Positions 61,545 through 64,000 of a stretch of DNA of 64,000 bases are shown piece after piece (position 1 is the stretch's first letter; every line of letters starts with the position of its first letter). The DNA is taken from NCBI RefSeq assembly GCF_036961565.1, contig NZ_JBAMDD010000003.1:186001-250000 (forward strand). The letters are read 5' to 3'. The DNA comes from Chitinimonas sp036961565 (GTDB taxonomy: Bacteria; Pseudomonadota; Gammaproteobacteria; Burkholderiales; Chitinimonadaceae). The notes beneath the pieces are model-generated. The model had not been told where the DNA came from and ran no database searches. It saw only the letters and a list, made by a program, of their open reading frames with translations. Position numbers and translations under genes: made by a program.

Positions 61545-61558
61545 TTGATGCGTATCAA
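61545..61558. promoter_or_regulatory. FNR/ANR box upstream of hemN
   Basis: TTGATGCGTATCAA is a perfect match to TTGAT-N4-ATCAA. It lies 48 bases before the hemN start; the other neighbour is the 3' end of dnaE2, so hemN is the only likely target. The regulator gene itself is not in the window. Confidence 0.85.
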
Positions 61559-61594
61559 CCGGGGGCGACTTTGATGGCTGGCGCTGCGATGGGG

Positions 61595-64000
61595 CTAGTG
61601 GAAATCACGACTCTCTACCGACAGGGCTCCCAGTAGCTCGGATTTGTCGGCCAGGCGCTTGGCGAGCAGATGGACGACCTCGCCTTCCCGCTGCACTACG
61701 CCATAGACGGCCAGCAGTCGGGCGCCCAGTAATTCCTTGCGCTGCCTTTCGCCCAGATCCTGCCAGACAATGACATTGGTGTTGCCGGTTTCGTCTTCCA
61801 AGGTAACAAAGGTGACGCCACTTGCCGTGCCGGGACGTTGGCGGCCAACCACGATGCCGCAGGCTCGTGCGGGCTGGCCGTGCTGGCAGGCGCGCAGCTC
61901 GGCGGCGCTGAGCAGGCGATCCCGACTCAGGCGTGGGCGTAGCAGGCTGAGTGGATGGGCCCTCAGGGTGAGGCCCTGGCTGCGGTAATCTTCCAGCACC
62001 TGCTGGCCCAGGCTGGGGAGCGGGAGGGTGATGGCCGCCTCTGCCTTGGCGGCCAAGCCTGCGAGGTCTTGCTCCAGCGGTAGGCCACCCACCTGCCAGC
62101 GGGCTTGCCGGCGATTGCCCGCCAGGGTGGCCAGCGCATCGGCATCCGCCAGAATACCCAGGCTACGCTTGTCGAGACTAGCCAGACGCTGCAACTGGGC
62201 CAGGCTGTCGTAGCCTGCTGTTGGCTGGTGGGCGGCAATGCGCTCGCCTATGCGCTGGCCTAGGCCGCTGATCAGCCGCAAGCCCAGTCGGAGCGCGTGC
62301 TGGGGGCACTGCTCGTCTTCCAGCGTGCAATCCCAGTCACTGCGCTGTACATCGACAGGGTGTACCACGATGCCATGCCGCTTTGCGTCCTGTATCAACT
62401 GCGATGCAGAGTAAAAACCCATGGGCAGACTATTGAGCAGGGCGCAGGTGAAGGCTGCTGGCTCGTGGCGCTTGAGCCAGCCCGACACATACACCAGCAG
62501 GGCGAAGCTGGCGGCATGGGATTCGGGAAAGCCATATTCGGAGAAGCCTTCTATCTGCTTGCACAGACGGTCTGCAAATTCCTGGGTATAGCCATTGGCC
62601 AGCATGCCGGCGACCAGCCGCTCTTGGTAATCCGCCAGTTCACCCGTGCGGCGCCAGGAGCCCATGGAGCGTCTAAGCTGGTCGGCCTCGCCGGGGGTGA
62701 AGTCAGCGGCATCGATGGCCAGCTGCATGACCTGCTCCTGGAAGATAGGCACACCCAAGGTTCGCTTTAGCGTCTTCTTGACGGCTTCGGATGGGTAATC
62801 GACGGGCTCCAGCCCCTGTCTCCGCCGCAAGTAGGGGTGCACCATGCCGCCCTGTATGGGGCCAGGGCGCACGATGGCGACTTCGACCACCAGGTCGTAG
62901 AAATTTTTGGGCTTGAGTCGCGGCAGCATGGACATCTGTGCCCTGGACTCGATCTGGAACAGGCCTACGGTATCGGCATGCCCTATCATCTCGTAGACCT
63001 GTGGGTCTTCCGCCGGGATATCGGCCATGCGCATCAGTGGTTGCCGGCGTATCGCCGACACCAGGGCCAGCGTACGGCGTATGGCGCTCAACATGCCCAA
63101 TGCCAGCACATCGACCTTGAGCAGACCCATGGCATCCAGGTCATCCTTGTCCCACTGGATGACAGTGCGGTCGGGCATGGCGGCGTTTTCTATGGGGACC
63201 AGCCGTGCCAAGGGGCTGTGCGAGATGACAAAACCGCCCACATGTTGCGACAGATGGCGGGGGAAGCGCATCAGCACCTGCGCCAGCCGCAACAGCAGTT
63301 GGACTGGCCGGCTCTCGGGGTCGAAGCCCGCCTCCTGCAGTCGCTTGGGCAGTTCTGCGCGGCTATCCCACCAGGCCAGGGTTTTGCTGATCTGATCCAG
63401 CTGCTCTTCGTCAAACCCCAGTGCGCGCCCTACATCCCGCAGGGCGCTGCGCGGGCGGTAGGTAATCACGGTGGCGGCCAGTGCGGCACGCTCCCTGCCA
63501 TAGCGCTTGTATATGTATTGGATGACTTCCTCCCGTCGATCATGCTCGAAATCCACATCGATATCGGGGGGCTCATGCCGCTCTTGCGAGAGAAAGCGTT
63601 CGAACAGCAGATTGGATCTATCCGGATCTACCTCGGTGATACCCAGGGCAAAGCAGACGGCGGAGTTGGCTGCTGAGCCACGGCCCTGGCAGAGGATCTC
63701 CTGGCTGCGGGCGTAAGCGACGATATCGTGGACGGTGAGAAAGAACGACTCATAGCGAAGCTTGATGATCAGCGCCAGCTCGTGCGCTACCTGGCGACGG
63801 ACTTTTTCTGGTGCGCCCGCTGGATAGCGCTGGCGTAAGCCAATTTCGGTCAGTGTGCTCAGATGACTTGCCGGTGTTGCGCCCTCGGGTACTAGTTCGG
63901 CTGGGTATTCATAGCCCAGATCGGCCAGAAACTGGCCGCAGCGCTGTGCAATGCGCACGGTTTCTGCCAACAGTGCGTGTGGGTAGATGTGGGCGAGCGC
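61595..64000 (-). CDS. dnaE2: Error-prone DNA polymerase DnaE2 (partial, C-terminal 801 residues)
   Basis: The C-terminal part of an ImuC/DnaE2 damage-inducible polymerase; the PHP domain and first catalytic block lie beyond the right edge. Visible are GRGSAANSAVCFALG, PPDIDVDFEHDRREEV with the catalytic aspartates, RPGPIQGGMVHPYLRRRQG, FPESHAASFALLVY and the OB-fold. The protein ends ESRDFH, the hallmark of DnaE2 as opposed to DnaE1. The missing beta-clamp-type tail of DnaE1 agrees. In relatives imuA and imuB precede it, but that cannot be seen here. Confidence 0.95.
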   Translation of the reverse strand, partial: ALAHIYPHALLAETVRIAQRCGQFLADLGYEYPAELVPEGATPASHLSTLTEIGLRQRYPAGAPEKVRRQVAHELALIIKLRYESFFLTVHDIVAYARSQEILCQGRGSAANSAVCFALGITEVDPDRSNLLFERFLSQERHEPPDIDVDFEHDRREEVIQYIYKRYGRERAALAATVITYRPRSALRDVGRALGFDEEQLDQISKTLAWWDSRAELPKRLQEAGFDPESRPVQLLLRLAQVLMRFPRHLSQHVGGFVISHSPLARLVPIENAAMPDRTVIQWDKDDLDAMGLLKVDVLALGMLSAIRRTLALVSAIRRQPLMRMADIPAEDPQVYEMIGHADTVGLFQIESRAQMSMLPRLKPKNFYDLVVEVAIVRPGPIQGGMVHPYLRRRQGLEPVDYPSEAVKKTLKRTLGVPIFQEQVMQLAIDAADFTPGEADQLRRSMGSWRRTGELADYQERLVAGMLANGYTQEFADRLCKQIEGFSEYGFPESHAASFALLVYVSGWLKRHEPAAFTCALLNSLPMGFYSASQLIQDAKRHGIVVHPVDVQRSDWDCTLEDEQCPQHALRLGLRLISGLGQRIGERIAAHQPTAGYDSLAQLQRLASLDKRSLGILADADALATLAGNRRQARWQVGGLPLEQDLAGLAAKAEAAITLPLPSLGQQVLEDYRSQGLTLRAHPLSLLRPRLSRDRLLSAAELRACQHGQPARACGIVVGRQRPGTASGVTFVTLEDETGNTNVIVWQDLGERQRKELLGARLLAVYGVVQREGEVVHLLAKRLADKSELLGALSVESRDFH

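Noticed and set aside
1..64000. CRISPR arrays, tRNA or rRNA genes, transposases, integrases, prophage genes
   Set aside because: Searched by eye in all gene-free stretches; no regular direct repeats, cloverleaf with conserved arms or mobile-element proteins were seen.

Overview
The window is a GC-rich, densely coding chromosomal segment from a Gram-negative bacterium, most likely a betaproteobacterium of the Neisseriales/Burkholderiales type. The evidence is gene order and content: metG facing apbC/mrp and dcd, the order ribF-ileS-lspA-ispH, a 16-stranded type betaproteobacterial porin ending in phenylalanine, separate AcnA and AcnB aconitases, and DnaE2-type polymerase. A Chitinimonas-like organism would fit, but I cannot verify a genus by eye. 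I see no rRNA, tRNA, CRISPR array, prophage, transposase or integrase, so this looks like ordinary chromosome with several accessory transport and signalling cassettes rather than a mobile island.

Layout. 1-4.6 kb: the start of metG (minus), a 2OG-Fe(II) oxygenase, the coupled set apbC-GNAT-dcd, and ahpC with an OxyR-like site and a good terminator. 4.6-8 kb: an orphan periplasmic sugar-binding protein, then a minus-strand set (unknown 368-residue protein, [2Fe-2S] ferredoxin, alpha/beta hydrolase). Next comes a gene-free stretch holding a promoter-terminator pair that could be a small RNA with two anti-Shine-Dalgarno motifs. 8-16 kb: a HAMP-less chemoreceptor, a GH3 exo-glucanase lipoprotein, and an adaptor-permease-ATPase export cassette. 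16-21 kb: a divergent phosphoketolase-family enzyme, a secreted S9 peptidase and a tiny TM2 protein. 21-31 kb: a second adaptor-ATPase-permease cassette with a Yip1 protein, then tetR-adaptor-RND pump with an unusual double-HTH TetR regulator. 31-37 kb: a 1337-residue Cache/six-PAS/GGDEF protein and a GT4 glycosyltransferase.

36.7-43.3 kb is an aconitase locus: acnA and acnB flank a GcvA-type LysR gene. A perfect 7-bp dyad abuts the regulator's start codon, and a 9-bp copy of its half site lies upstream of acnA. 43.3-48.2 kb: M28 aminopeptidase with a PPC domain, EamA transporter and divergent LysR gene with a shared inverted repeat, and a porin. 48.4-54.6 kb: the minus-strand cluster ribF-ileS-lspA-ispH preceded by flgA. 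54.6-56.5 kb is the least ordered stretch: a probable frameshifted gene, a 53-codon ORF, an HD phosphohydrolase and a 46-residue membrane protein. 56.8-64 kb: dsbA, a ferredoxin-NADP reductase, a Rieske oxygenase, hemN preceded by a perfect FNR/ANR box, and dnaE2 running off the right edge.

Working together: the best-supported functional units are oxidative/oxygen response (OxyR-like site at ahpC, FNR box at hemN, DsbA, Fpr), aconitase control by a local LysR regulator, and drug or lipid export (one RND and two MacAB-like cassettes, none with its own outer-membrane channel). I found no wholly new multi-gene system. The strongest candidates for new biology are the putative anti-SD small RNA, the aconitase regulator site, the tandem-HTH TetR protein, the divergent phosphoketolase and the unknown protein-ferredoxin-hydrolase operon.
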